Source of the DNA: Bradyrhizobium sp. 141
GTDB taxonomy: Bacteria > Pseudomonadota > Alphaproteobacteria > Rhizobiales > Xanthobacteraceae
Reading direction: 5' to 3'
Assembly (NCBI RefSeq): GCF_023074055.1
Contig: NZ_JADPKR010000115.1
Span: forward strand, 124,001-188,000
Length of the DNA: 64,000 nucleotides
A program made the position numbers and the translations under genes. Positions 34,991-43,142 of the stretch are shown here, one piece after another. The notes below the pieces were generated by a model. The model saw nothing but the letters and a program-made list of their open reading frames with translations, made no database searches and had not been told where the DNA came from. The number at the start of each line of letters is the position of its first letter. The first letter of the stretch is position 1.

Positions 34991-36283
34991 ATGAGAGCGA
35001 TATTCGGCAAGTTGCATCGCTGGGCGGGACTGCTCACGGCCGGCTTCCTGTTCTTCTCCGGCATCACCGGCGCGATCATCTCCTGGGATCACGAGATCGA
35101 CGACGTCTTGAACAGCCATCTGTTCGACGTCTCCAGCAAGGGACCGGCGATCCCCTCGATCGAGCTTGCCAAGATGATCGAGCAACGCGATCCCCATGCG
35201 CGCGTCGTCTACCTCTTCATGACGCCGGAGGAGGGCCACTCGCTGTGGTTCTTCGTCATGCCGCGGATCGATCCCGCGACCGGCAAGCGTTACTCGCTCG
35301 ACTACAATCAGGTCTTCCTCGATCCCAACACCGGCGCGGAGCTGGGCCGGCGCTATTGGGGCGCGGTGTGGCCGGTGACGCGGGAAAACTTCGTCTCGTT
35401 TCTCTACAAGCTGCACTACACGATGCACATCCCTGAGTTCTGGGGCAGCGACCGCTGGGGCATGCGCGTGCTCGGCGTGATCGCCATCATCTGGACCATC
35501 GATTGCTTCGTGGGCTTCTATCTGACGCTGCCCTCGCGCCGGCGCGCGAAGGCGGCGCGCGCACCTGCCGTCACGCGCCAGCTCGAGCGCGGCTTCTGGG
35601 CGCGCTGGGCACCGGCCTGGACCATCAAGACCTCGGGCAGCGCCTATCGGATTAATTTCGACATCCACCGCGCCTTCAGCCTGTGGACCTGGAGCCTGTT
35701 GTTCGTCATCGCCTTCACGGCGTTCTCGCTGAACCTCTATTTCGAGGTGTTCTCGCCGCTGATGAAGATGGTCTCGAATTATACGCCGACGCCTTATGAG
35801 CAGCGGCCTTATCGCGATCTCGACGACCCCATCGAGCCCAAGGTCACCTTCGCCGATATCGCCGCGCGCGCGGCGGCCGACGGCAAGGCGCGAGGGTGGA
35901 CGATTCCGGTCGGCTCGGTCAATTACGGCCCGGCCCATGGCGTCTATGCCGCCGCCTTCTTCCACCCCGGCGACGATCACGGCGCCGGCGGCGTCGGCCC
36001 AGCGCAGCTCTATTACGACAGCGAGGATGGCCGCCCGATCGGCGAACGGCTGCCCTGGGTCGGCACCGCCGCCGACATCTTCGTGCAGGCGCAGTTTCCG
36101 CTGCATTCGGGACGCATCGTCGGCCTGTTCGGCCGTATCCTGATCTCGATCATGGGCCTCGTGGTGGCCGCACTCTCGGTCACGGGGGTCGTCATCTGGT
36201 GGCGCAAGCGCCGCGCCCGGGTCCGCGTTCGCGGGACCGCGGCGGTGCGCCTGAATGAGCGGCAACTCACGCCGGCGGAGTAG
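34991..36283 (+). CDS. PepSY-associated membrane protein (PiuB-like)
   Basis: The 430-aa protein has four main membrane helices: FGKLHRWAGLLTAGFLFFSG at the start, VLGVIAIIWTIDCFVGFYL, WTWSLLFVIAFTAFSLNLYF and ILISIMGLVVAALSVTGVVIWW at the end. Paired histidines stand near membrane borders (KLHR, KLHYTMH, DIHR). A periplasmic PepSY-like domain follows helix 1. Such proteins accompany TonB siderophore receptors and may reduce ferri-siderophores. ATG 34991 follows a short gap after the palindromic repeat. Confidence 0.85.
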   Translation: MRAIFGKLHRWAGLLTAGFLFFSGITGAIISWDHEIDDVLNSHLFDVSSKGPAIPSIELAKMIEQRDPHARVVYLFMTPEEGHSLWFFVMPRIDPATGKRYSLDYNQVFLDPNTGAELGRRYWGAVWPVTRENFVSFLYKLHYTMHIPEFWGSDRWGMRVLGVIAIIWTIDCFVGFYLTLPSRRRAKAARAPAVTRQLERGFWARWAPAWTIKTSGSAYRINFDIHRAFSLWTWSLLFVIAFTAFSLNLYFEVFSPLMKMVSNYTPTPYEQRPYRDLDDPIEPKVTFADIAARAAADGKARGWTIPVGSVNYGPAHGVYAAAFFHPGDDHGAGGVGPAQLYYDSEDGRPIGERLPWVGTAADIFVQAQFPLHSGRIVGLFGRILISIMGLVVAALSVTGVVIWWRKRRARVRVRGTAAVRLNERQLTPAE

Positions 36284-36285
36284 GG

Positions 36286-37176
36286 CTAAACGAAGCGATG
36301 TTCTGGAAGGCCCTGCGCGACGCCGTGAATGGCAAGGACATGACCGGCCTGAGGCTCGGTGCTCAACTGGCGCTGATCCAGGAACTTTCTCGCCGTCGTG
36401 ACATACAGCGTTCTTAGATCGCTCCCTCCGAAGCACAGGCACGTCGGATTGGTCACTGGCATCGGGATAATGGTATCGATCTGCCCGTCCGGCCGGTACC
36501 GCACGACCCGGCCGCCGGAAAAGAAAGCCGTCCATAGCCCGCCGGCAGCATCGACGCACGCGCCATCAGGTCTTTCCTGAGAAGCGCTATAGTCTGCAAA
36601 CAAGCGCCTGTTTCGGATCACGCCGTCATCGACATCAAAGTCGAACATCCAGGTGCAGTATCGCCGCGTGTCCGTGAAATAGAACGTGCGATTGTCAGGC
36701 GAGAATGCAATTCCGTTCGTGACGATGACGTCGCCGAAGATGCGCGCCACCTCACCGTCGCCGGTCACGCGATACAGCGAGCCGTTCGGACGATGCAGCT
36801 GATTGTCCATGGTGCCGATCCACAGGCGGCCACGGGCGTCCACGCGGCCGTCGTTGAGGCGGTTGTCCAGGCCACGTTCGACCTCGCAGAACTGACTGGG
36901 AGAGGCATCGTCGCAAGAGCCGCGGGTGAGACGCAGATCCCGCGCAAGGAGATGCGAGCCGTCCGCCGTCAGGGCCTGGCTGCCCAGGAATTGGCAATCG
37001 CAGGAGGAAACCTGATGGGTGCCCGTCGCCGGATCGAAGGATTGATGAAGCTGACCGTCGATGTCGATCCACCACAGCTTGCGGGACCGGTCGCACCACA
37101 ATGGCGTTTCGCCGAGAATATCCGCGCTGGCGACCGCGGTCTCAACCCGATGCGCGGGGATGGTGTCCGGGGTCAT
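36286..37176 (-). CDS. SMP-30/gluconolactonase-like protein
   Basis: The 296-aa beta-propeller shows the family metal-site segments ILGETPLWCDRSRKLWWIDI (Glu), NRLNDGRVDARGRLWIGTMD (Asn/Asp), VTNGIAFSPDNRTFYFTDT and RPDGACVDAAGGLWTAFFSG (Asp). It has no signal peptide. Members hydrolyse sugar-acid lactones. AGGA precedes ATG 37176. It lies 55 nt downstream of the gntR stop on the same strand, so both are read away from the TRAP transporter; the joint layout suggests one regulon for a sugar acid or cyclic-acid substrate. Confidence 0.85.
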   Translation of the reverse strand: MTPDTIPAHRVETAVASADILGETPLWCDRSRKLWWIDIDGQLHQSFDPATGTHQVSSCDCQFLGSQALTADGSHLLARDLRLTRGSCDDASPSQFCEVERGLDNRLNDGRVDARGRLWIGTMDNQLHRPNGSLYRVTGDGEVARIFGDVIVTNGIAFSPDNRTFYFTDTRRYCTWMFDFDVDDGVIRNRRLFADYSASQERPDGACVDAAGGLWTAFFSGGRVVRYRPDGQIDTIIPMPVTNPTCLCFGGSDLRTLYVTTARKFLDQRQLSTEPQAGHVLAIHGVAQGLPEHRFV

Positions 37177-37231
37177 CCAGGAATCCTGTTGCAGCCGTCG
37201 ACGGCTTGATTGGCCTGACGGGAGAGGGCGG

Positions 37232-37891
37232 TCAGCTTTCCTTCCAGGAGGACAACGCATGCGCAACGCAGCCATTGATGTGGTCGGTGAGGACGGCCCT
37301 GGCGGTCCTGATGTCGCGCTTCAGGGCGCAGTCCAGCAAGGCCTTGTGCTGGTTGATTGTCTCGGCGCCGCGATAGAGCAGCGCATAGCGGAAGTATTTG
37401 TCGAACACGACCGAATGGGTGTGCATCAACTCGCGCGAGCCGCAAGCAGAGATCAGCGCCTGGTGAAATTCGCCGTCATAGCGCTTGCGGAGTTCGGGAT
37501 CGTCGCCCTCCGCGAGGACGGTTCGCTCGGTGGCCGCCAGCTTGTGGTGCGCGGAAACCACGCGGCCCTCCCACTCGACGTCCCCGGCGCGGAACGACTC
37601 AGCCATCGCATAATGCTCCAGCAGGATGCGCAGTTCGGCGAGCTCCCGCAGATTCTGGATTGAGATGGGCGCCACCTCGAATCCACGTTGGCCTTCGGCA
37701 ACCACAAAACCTTCGGAGGTCAGGCGATTGAGGATCTCACGCAACGTGCTGATGCTGACGCCGTAATCTTCCTTCATGGCGTCGAGCCTGAGACGCCCGG
37801 ATGGCGTGAGCACCCCGAAAATGATGTCGGACCGAATGCGCCGATAGCCGCTGTCGCCTGCCGACAGGGGCCGTTCCTCAACTGCCGTCAT
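37232..37891 (-). CDS. GntR-family regulator (FCD subgroup)
   Basis: The 219-aa protein has an N-terminal winged helix (GYRRIRSDIIFGVLTPSGRL, then LDAMKEDYGVSISTLREILN and RLTSEGFVVAEGQRGFEVAP). The all-helical FCD ligand domain follows, with metal-binding-type positions in DGEFHQALISACGS and LDCALKRDIRTARAVLTDHI. ATG 37891 is chosen; the frame upstream adds a poor segment. It is divergent from the TRAP operon; a 22-bp palindrome in the shared gap is the likely operator. It probably responds to the transported acid. Confidence 0.9.
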   Translation of the reverse strand: MTAVEERPLSAGDSGYRRIRSDIIFGVLTPSGRLRLDAMKEDYGVSISTLREILNRLTSEGFVVAEGQRGFEVAPISIQNLRELAELRILLEHYAMAESFRAGDVEWEGRVVSAHHKLAATERTVLAEGDDPELRKRYDGEFHQALISACGSRELMHTHSVVFDKYFRYALLYRGAETINQHKALLDCALKRDIRTARAVLTDHINGCVAHALSSWKES

Positions 37892-37967
37892 GCTTTTCTC
37901 GATCCCACGTCCCGATCGCCGCTGCTCCGTGCGGAGGCCGAACAATCAATGTTGACAGCAATATAGC

Positions 37968-37989
37968 AGACATCAGGTGCCTGACGTCT
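37968..37989. promoter_or_regulatory. Candidate GntR operator palindrome
   Basis: The half-sites agacatcagg and cctgacgtct are reverse complements with one mismatch, spaced by tg, giving a 22-bp dyad. It is 77 nt upstream of gntR and about 128 nt before the TRAP dctP gene. Its position and symmetry fit a dimeric regulator. Confidence 0.55.
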
Positions 37990-38117
37990 ACCAAAATCTC
38001 ATATGAAACTATTATCATCATTTGACATGTAAATTGATGTATGATCTCTAAATGGCCAGAGGGCGCGAAAGATGGCTTAAGCCGCGGTTCGTGCTCGCTC
38101 GCATAGGGGAGGAATCG

Positions 38118-39134
38118 ATGAGCTTGTTGGCACGGGCGCTGTCTGCGACGGCGATCTGCGTGGCGCTGACGGTCGGCGCATCTGCCGAGGATATTCAGGA
38201 GCGCACGATCAGGTGGGGCCACCTGAACAATACCGATCACCCCGTGAGCCAGGGCGTGCAGAAGTTCGCCGAGATCCTGCTCTCCAAGAGCGGCGGCAAG
38301 ATGAAGGTCCGCGAGTTCGCGGCCTCGCAGCTCGGCAACGAGCTGCAGCAGCAATCCGCGCTGCGCGGCGGCACTCAGGAGATGCTGTCGGCCTCGACGA
38401 CGTCGCTCGCGACCGTCATTCCTGAGTTCGGCCTCATCGATTTTCCGTTCCTGTTCAACTCGACCGAGCAGGCCGATGCGCTCGGCACCGGCAAATTCGG
38501 CAAGGCGATGCTCGACACCCTGCCGGCAAAAGGGCTGACCGGCCTGGGTTATTGGGGTCTGGGCTTCCGCAACGTCACCAACAGCACCCGCCCGATCACC
38601 AAGCTCGAGGACTTCAGCGGGCTTAAGCTTCGCGTCATTCCGAATCCGGTCTATCTTGAGAGCTTCAGCGCCTTTAAGGCCAACCCGGTCCCGATGGCCT
38701 TCGGTGAGCTGTATTCGGCGCTGGAGACCCGCACCGTCGACGGCCAGGAGAATCCCTACACCGTCATTCTCTCGAACAAATTCTACGAAGTGCAGAAATA
38801 CGTTTCCGCCACAAATCACACCTTCACCCTGAACATCATTCTGGTGAGCAAGGCATTCTGGGACAAGCTGTCCCCGACCGAGCAGCGCCTGATGCGCGAG
38901 GCTTATGAAGAAAGCCGCGGCTATCAGAAGGAGCAGACGCGCCTTCAGACGGAAAAGGCTTTGGCGGAGCTGCAGGCCAAGGGCATGCAGTACAATGCTA
39001 TCGCTCCCGACGAGACTGACCGCATGCGCAAGGCGGTTCAACCCGTCGTCGAAAAGATCTCGGCGAACCTTCGTGCCGAGACCGTGAAGCTCTTCAACGA
39101 AGAGGTCGAGCGCATCCGCAAGGACGTGAAGTAG
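38118..39134 (+). CDS. TRAP transporter substrate-binding protein (DctP)
   Basis: The 338-aa periplasmic protein has a signal peptide (MSLLARALSATAICVALTVG ASAED). DctP segments follow: RWGHLNNTDHPVSQGVQKFA, KVREFAASQLGNELQQQSAL, LKLRVIPNPVYLESFSAF with the substrate-binding arginine, and ELYSALETRTVDGQENPYT. GGGGAGGAA precedes ATG 38118. It captures an organic acid for the two permease subunits encoded downstream. The ligand is unknown; its neighbours (dehydroquinase, lactonase-like protein) suggest a cyclic or sugar acid. Confidence 0.93.
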   Translation: MSLLARALSATAICVALTVGASAEDIQERTIRWGHLNNTDHPVSQGVQKFAEILLSKSGGKMKVREFAASQLGNELQQQSALRGGTQEMLSASTTSLATVIPEFGLIDFPFLFNSTEQADALGTGKFGKAMLDTLPAKGLTGLGYWGLGFRNVTNSTRPITKLEDFSGLKLRVIPNPVYLESFSAFKANPVPMAFGELYSALETRTVDGQENPYTVILSNKFYEVQKYVSATNHTFTLNIILVSKAFWDKLSPTEQRLMREAYEESRGYQKEQTRLQTEKALAELQAKGMQYNAIAPDETDRMRKAVQPVVEKISANLRAETVKLFNEEVERIRKDVK

Positions 39135-39209
39135 CCGCCTTCTTCGTCACGCAGGCGGCGGAGCCGGCGAGTGGCCGGCTCCACCCCTTGATTTGCCCGG
39201 ACGTTACGC

Positions 39210-39719
39210 ATGGCGCGAGCTCTCGACCTCTATTGCACGTTCCTGAAGGCCGTCATTGCCGCGTGTCTTGCCGTCATGGTGGTGCTGGTGTTCGGCAACG
39301 TCGTCCTGCGCTACGGCTTCAACTCCGGCATTGCGATTTCCGAGGAACTGTCGCGGTGGCTGCTGGTCTGGTTGACCTTCCTCGGCGCAATCGTCGCGAT
39401 GCGCGAACACGCGCATCTGGGCGTCGATAGTCTGGTCCGGATGTTGCCGTCTTACGGCAAGCGCATCTGCTTCGTCATCAATTATTGCCTGATGCTGTTT
39501 GCCGACTGGCTTCTGCTCTCGGGCAGCTGGCGCCAGACCATCATCAACATCGACGATCGGGCGCCGGCCACGGGTCTTTCGATGGGCATCTTCTACGCGG
39601 TCGGCGTGATCTTCGGCGTCTCGACTGCAATCATCCTTCTCTACGACCTGTACCGGGTGATCAGCGGGCAGGCGAGCGAGGAGGACATGGTGGCCGTCAG
39701 GGAATCGGAGGAGCAGTGA
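39210..39719 (+). CDS. TRAP transporter small permease (DctQ)
   Basis: The 169-aa protein has four membrane helices (about 12-32, 50-66, 85-103, 125-145). The DctQ segment between helices 1 and 2 reads NVVLRYGFNSGIAISEELSR, then WLLVWLTFLGAIVAMREHAH. It joins DctM in the membrane complex. It lies 75 nt after dctP; the next gene follows after 55 nt. Confidence 0.92.
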   Translation: MARALDLYCTFLKAVIAACLAVMVVLVFGNVVLRYGFNSGIAISEELSRWLLVWLTFLGAIVAMREHAHLGVDSLVRMLPSYGKRICFVINYCLMLFADWLLLSGSWRQTIINIDDRAPATGLSMGIFYAVGVIFGVSTAIILLYDLYRVISGQASEEDMVAVRESEEQ

Positions 39720-39774
39720 TGCCGTCCGTCGCCATCGCGCCTGCTCATCCGCTTCGCGCCACCCGGATCATGCC

Positions 39775-41055
39775 ATGACGATCGCCGTGTTCACCTTCTC
39801 GCTGCTTGGCGCCATGGCGCTGGGCATGCCGATCGCCTTTGCGCTCCTCATCTGCGGCGTCGCGCTGATGAGCACGATCGATATGTTCGACGCCCAGATC
39901 GTGGCGCAGAACGTCATCAACGGCGCGGACAGCTTTCCGCTGATGGCAATCCCCTTCTTCATGCTAGCCGGCGAGATCATGAACAAGGGAGGACTGGCCA
40001 AGCGCATCGTCAATGTCGCCCTCGTTGCGGTCGGGCACTTCAGGGGCGGCCTCGGCTACGTGACCATCCTGGCGGCCTGTATTCTCTCGTCGCTTTCGGG
40101 ATCTGCTGCGGCTGACGCTGCCGCGCTCGCGGCGTTACTGGTGCCGATGATGGTGGCCGCGGGGCACAAGAAGACCTATGCGGCAGGTCTCGTGGCTGCC
40201 GGCGGCGTGATCGGCCCGGTCATCCCGCCCAGCATCGGCTTCGTGATCTTCGGCGTCGCCGCCAACGTGTCGATCTCCAAGCTGTTTCTCGCCGGCATCG
40301 TCCCCGGCCTGCTGCTTGGGTTGGGCCTTTGCGCCGCCTGGTATTGGGTCGTGCGCAAGGAAGACCTGACGCCGCCGCCGCGGGCCTCGCTGCGTGAAAT
40401 CCTGCACGCCATCATCGACGGCTTCTGGGCGCTAATGCTGCCCGGGATCATCATCGTCGGCTTGCGCTTCGGCATCTTCACGCCGACCGAGGCCGGCGTC
40501 GTGGTCGCCGTCTATTCGCTGTTCGTCGCGACCTGCGTCTACCGCGAGCTGAAATGGTCGCAGGTTTATGCGGTTCTGGTGTCGTCGGCGGTGACGACCA
40601 GTGTCGTCATGTTCCTCGTCGCCGCGGCGCTGGTGTCGTCCTGGCTGATCACGGTGTCCGAAATCTCCGCGCAGGTCGTCGATCTCCTGAAGCCTTTCAT
40701 GGGCAACAACACGATCCTGATGCTCGCGATCATGGTCGTGGTGGTGGTCGTGGGCACGGCGCTCGACATGACGCCGACCATCCTGATCCTGACGCCGATC
40801 CTGATGCCGATCATCAAGGCCGCGCACATCGACCCTGTCTATTTCGGCGTGCTCTTCATCATCAACAATTCCATCGGCCTGATCACGCCACCGGTCGGCA
40901 TCGTGCTCAACGTCGTCTGCGGCGTCTCCAGGATCAGCATGGAGGACATCATCAAGGGTGTCTGGCCCTTTATGATCGCGCAATTGATCGTCCTGTTCGC
41001 GATGGTGCTATTCCCCGGACTGGTGACGATCCCGGCGAAGTGGTTTGGTGGTTAG
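39775..41055 (+). CDS. TRAP transporter large permease (DctM)
   Basis: The 426-aa permease has about 12 hydrophobic segments. DctM marks are GADSFPLMAIPFFMLAGEIM, LSSLSGSAAADAAALAALL, AAGGVIGPVIPPSIGFVIFG and NNSIGLITPPVGIVLNVVCG. It carries out sodium-driven uptake with DctQ and DctP. Start ATG 39775. The dehydroquinase gene starts 32 nt after its stop, so the operon probably continues. Confidence 0.95.
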   Translation: MTIAVFTFSLLGAMALGMPIAFALLICGVALMSTIDMFDAQIVAQNVINGADSFPLMAIPFFMLAGEIMNKGGLAKRIVNVALVAVGHFRGGLGYVTILAACILSSLSGSAAADAAALAALLVPMMVAAGHKKTYAAGLVAAGGVIGPVIPPSIGFVIFGVAANVSISKLFLAGIVPGLLLGLGLCAAWYWVVRKEDLTPPPRASLREILHAIIDGFWALMLPGIIIVGLRFGIFTPTEAGVVVAVYSLFVATCVYRELKWSQVYAVLVSSAVTTSVVMFLVAAALVSSWLITVSEISAQVVDLLKPFMGNNTILMLAIMVVVVVVGTALDMTPTILILTPILMPIIKAAHIDPVYFGVLFIINNSIGLITPPVGIVLNVVCGVSRISMEDIIKGVWPFMIAQLIVLFAMVLFPGLVTIPAKWFGG

Positions 41056-41087
41056 TCGCGCATTGGCAAAGGACACGAGGAACGAGA

Positions 41088-41582
41088 ATGACCGCACGGA
41101 TCATGATCCTCAATGGACCCAATCTCAACTTCCTCGGCATCCGGGAGCCCCATATCTACGGCTCGACGACGCTGAAGGAGATCGAAGCCAGCTGTCAGGC
41201 TTTGGCCGATCATCTTGGTGTCTCGATCTCCTTCCACCAGTCCAACATGGAAGGCGAGCTCGTCACCCTCATCCAATCCGCCCATGGCAAAGCGGATGCG
41301 ATCATCATGAACCCGGCGGCCTATTCCTTCACCTCGATCGCGCTGATCGATGCGTTGAAGATCTTCGAAGGGCCGAAGATCGAGGTGCATATCTCGAACA
41401 TCCATACGCGCGACGAGCTTCACCGCCACTCGGTCACGTCGAGCGCCTGCACGGCGGTCATTTGCGGTCTGGGCCCATACGGCTATCTCGCCGCGATGCT
41501 GGCGGCTGTTCAGCGGATCGGACAATTGCCCGAGACGATCCCGGCCGCTCTTCACGGGCTCGCGGCCGCCGGCAAGGCTTAG
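41088..41582 (+). CDS. aroQ: Type II 3-dehydroquinate dehydratase
   Basis: The 164-aa enzyme interconverts 3-dehydroquinate and 3-dehydroshikimate. It shows ILNGPNLNFLGIREPHIYGS with the active-site loop Arg and Tyr, SFHQSNMEGELVTLI, IMNPAAYSFTSIALIDALK, and VHISNIHTRDELHRHSVTSS with the catalytic His. Length fits the dodecameric type II family. Placement behind a TRAP transporter, next to a GntR regulator, suggests a catabolic role (quinate or dehydroquinate use) rather than aromatic biosynthesis. ATG 41088 has a weak GAGG upstream. Confidence 0.93.
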   Translation: MTARIMILNGPNLNFLGIREPHIYGSTTLKEIEASCQALADHLGVSISFHQSNMEGELVTLIQSAHGKADAIIMNPAAYSFTSIALIDALKIFEGPKIEVHISNIHTRDELHRHSVTSSACTAVICGLGPYGYLAAMLAAVQRIGQLPETIPAALHGLAAAGKA

Positions 41583-41596
41583 GCAGGGAGAGCGGA

Positions 41597-42253
41597 ATGC
41601 ACGGAGCTGGATTTCTCGCCATCTGGAGCGACGTCGAGGCGCACGATCTGACTGATTACCGGCACTGGCTGACGCGCGAGCACACCACCGAGCGCGTGAC
41701 GACCAGGGGTTTCCTGGCTGCGCGTGTCTTTCGCGCTGCAAGGGCCGACATCGACCGCTTCTTCATCCTGTACGAGCTGGAAGCGCCGGAGGTTCTCGAT
41801 GGCGAAGCCTATCTGGCGCGCCTCAACGCGCCCACGCCGTGGTCGCAGCGCATCATGCCGAAACTCGGCAATTTCATGCGGGGTGGGGGCGCTATGGTCA
41901 CGCGTGCGGGCAGGGGCGAGGGGGCAACGATCATGGCCCTGCGGATCGAGAATCTGCCTGGAGATCCGCAAGGAATGGCTCAGGCGCTCGTCGCCTGCGA
42001 CGGGGTCGCCGCCGTACAGATCGGCGCGACCGATCAGGCGCGGACCTCGGTGCCGACGGCGGAGAAGGGCATGCGGAAGAACGAGGGATTTTTCGCGGGA
42101 CTTTTGCTGATCGAGGCGCTGGACCTGGCATCCTTGCGCGCCGCTCTTCACAAGGCGACGGAGATTGCACCTGACGTCATGAACCACGCCAGCGAGCCGG
42201 AGATTTATCAGAGCATGTTCGCGCTCGACGCCCGCATCGCGGATTTCGTTTGA
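41597..42253 (+). CDS. Hypothetical protein in TRAP-aroQ operon (218 aa)
   Basis: GGGAG precedes ATG 41597, 14 nt after aroQ. The protein has two similar halves. The first begins MHGAGFLAIWSDVEAHDLTD YRHWLTREHTTERV; the second begins TIMALRIENLPGDPQGMAQAL. Both look like dimeric alpha/beta-barrel (EthD-like) domains. EthD-like folds serve in small oxidoreductases and isomerases, but no catalytic residues can be assigned. Its place as the last gene of the TRAP operon suggests a role in the same pathway. Confidence 0.7.
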   Translation: MHGAGFLAIWSDVEAHDLTDYRHWLTREHTTERVTTRGFLAARVFRAARADIDRFFILYELEAPEVLDGEAYLARLNAPTPWSQRIMPKLGNFMRGGGAMVTRAGRGEGATIMALRIENLPGDPQGMAQALVACDGVAAVQIGATDQARTSVPTAEKGMRKNEGFFAGLLLIEALDLASLRAALHKATEIAPDVMNHASEPEIYQSMFALDARIADFV

Positions 42254-42314
42254 ACCTTCCCGCTTCGCACAGGCACAAAGACTGGAAATCGCTCCCCAAG
42301 TCCGCGGACAATGA

Positions 42315-43142
42315 ATGAAATCGCTTGCCTTGCTCAGCTTGCTCGTCCTGGCGACGCCCGTCCATGCAGCCACGCCCGAGCAGGGCTATCTCGACCTGCG
42401 CGATCGCTATATCGAGAAATTCTCGAAAGCCAAGGAGAGCGAGGAGATCTACAAGCAGCACGAGGCCGCTCTGAAGGAGCTCTCAGGCGTGCTGCGCGGC
42501 CTGGTGGGACCGGTTGCGATCAAGGGGCTGCCCGCAGACGGCAAGTCGAACGTCGATACGCTGTTTCGGAGTGACATCGGCTTTGGCCACCTCGACGGGC
42601 TCAGTTTGGCTTCGGAAGGCTACAAGACCCAAGCCGTGGTGACCACGACGACGCTGCTCAAGCACTGGCTGCGCGAGCATCGCGAGGACGGGATGCCACA
42701 GGAGAGCGGCGCCGCCTTCAAATCGGACCGCTTCTACTACAATGCGATCCAGGACGCGGCCTTCGCCATCTATGCCGAGCTGCCGATCATCAAGCCCGCG
42801 GGCACGAGTGCCGCCGTCGCCGTGCTCGGCCTGCGCGGCAATGGCGGGCTCAAGGGAGCGCCCGACGAGATCGACGTCGTCGCGATCAAGGGTGACAAGG
42901 TCTTCTTTCTCGCCACCAGCGACGCCGTGAAGACGGCCGAAATCCCGGCCTGCGAGCGCGTGGGGAAGCAGATGATGGCGAAGCCCGTCAACAAGAAGGA
43001 CCCGCGCGGCGACATGGCCAGGGAAGACCAGGCGATGGATGCCTATACGAAATGCTTCGCCAAGGAAGCGCCGGGCCAGAGCTGGTTCGCGGCGGCGGTG
43101 AAGAAGGCGCAGAGTCAGTTGGAGTTGCTGCCGCTGCGCTAA
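42315..43142 (+). CDS. Predicted secreted protein of unknown function (275 aa)
   Basis: Residues 1-19 (MKSLALLSLLVLATPVHAA) form a Sec signal peptide. A charged helical region follows (YIEKFSKAKESEEIYKQHEA), then a mixed domain with QDAAFAIYAELPIIKPAG and IDVVAIKGDKVFFLATSDAV, and two cysteines in the C-terminal part (PACER, TKCFAKEA) that may pair. No known domain was recognised. The gene stands alone and ends overlapping the convergent M24 gene by 4 nt. Confidence 0.7.
   Translation: MKSLALLSLLVLATPVHAATPEQGYLDLRDRYIEKFSKAKESEEIYKQHEAALKELSGVLRGLVGPVAIKGLPADGKSNVDTLFRSDIGFGHLDGLSLASEGYKTQAVVTTTTLLKHWLREHREDGMPQESGAAFKSDRFYYNAIQDAAFAIYAELPIIKPAGTSAAVAVLGLRGNGGLKGAPDEIDVVAIKGDKVFFLATSDAVKTAEIPACERVGKQMMAKPVNKKDPRGDMAREDQAMDAYTKCFAKEAPGQSWFAAAVKKAQSQLELLPLR

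Noticed and set aside
34880..36559. 559-codon open frame antisense to the PepSY gene
   Set aside because: It spans a palindromic repeat and the real PepSY gene and shows no recognisable domain.
38022..38045. Sigma-70 promoter ttgaca...tatgat before dctP
   Set aside because: The two hexamers are only 12 bases apart, too close for a standard promoter.
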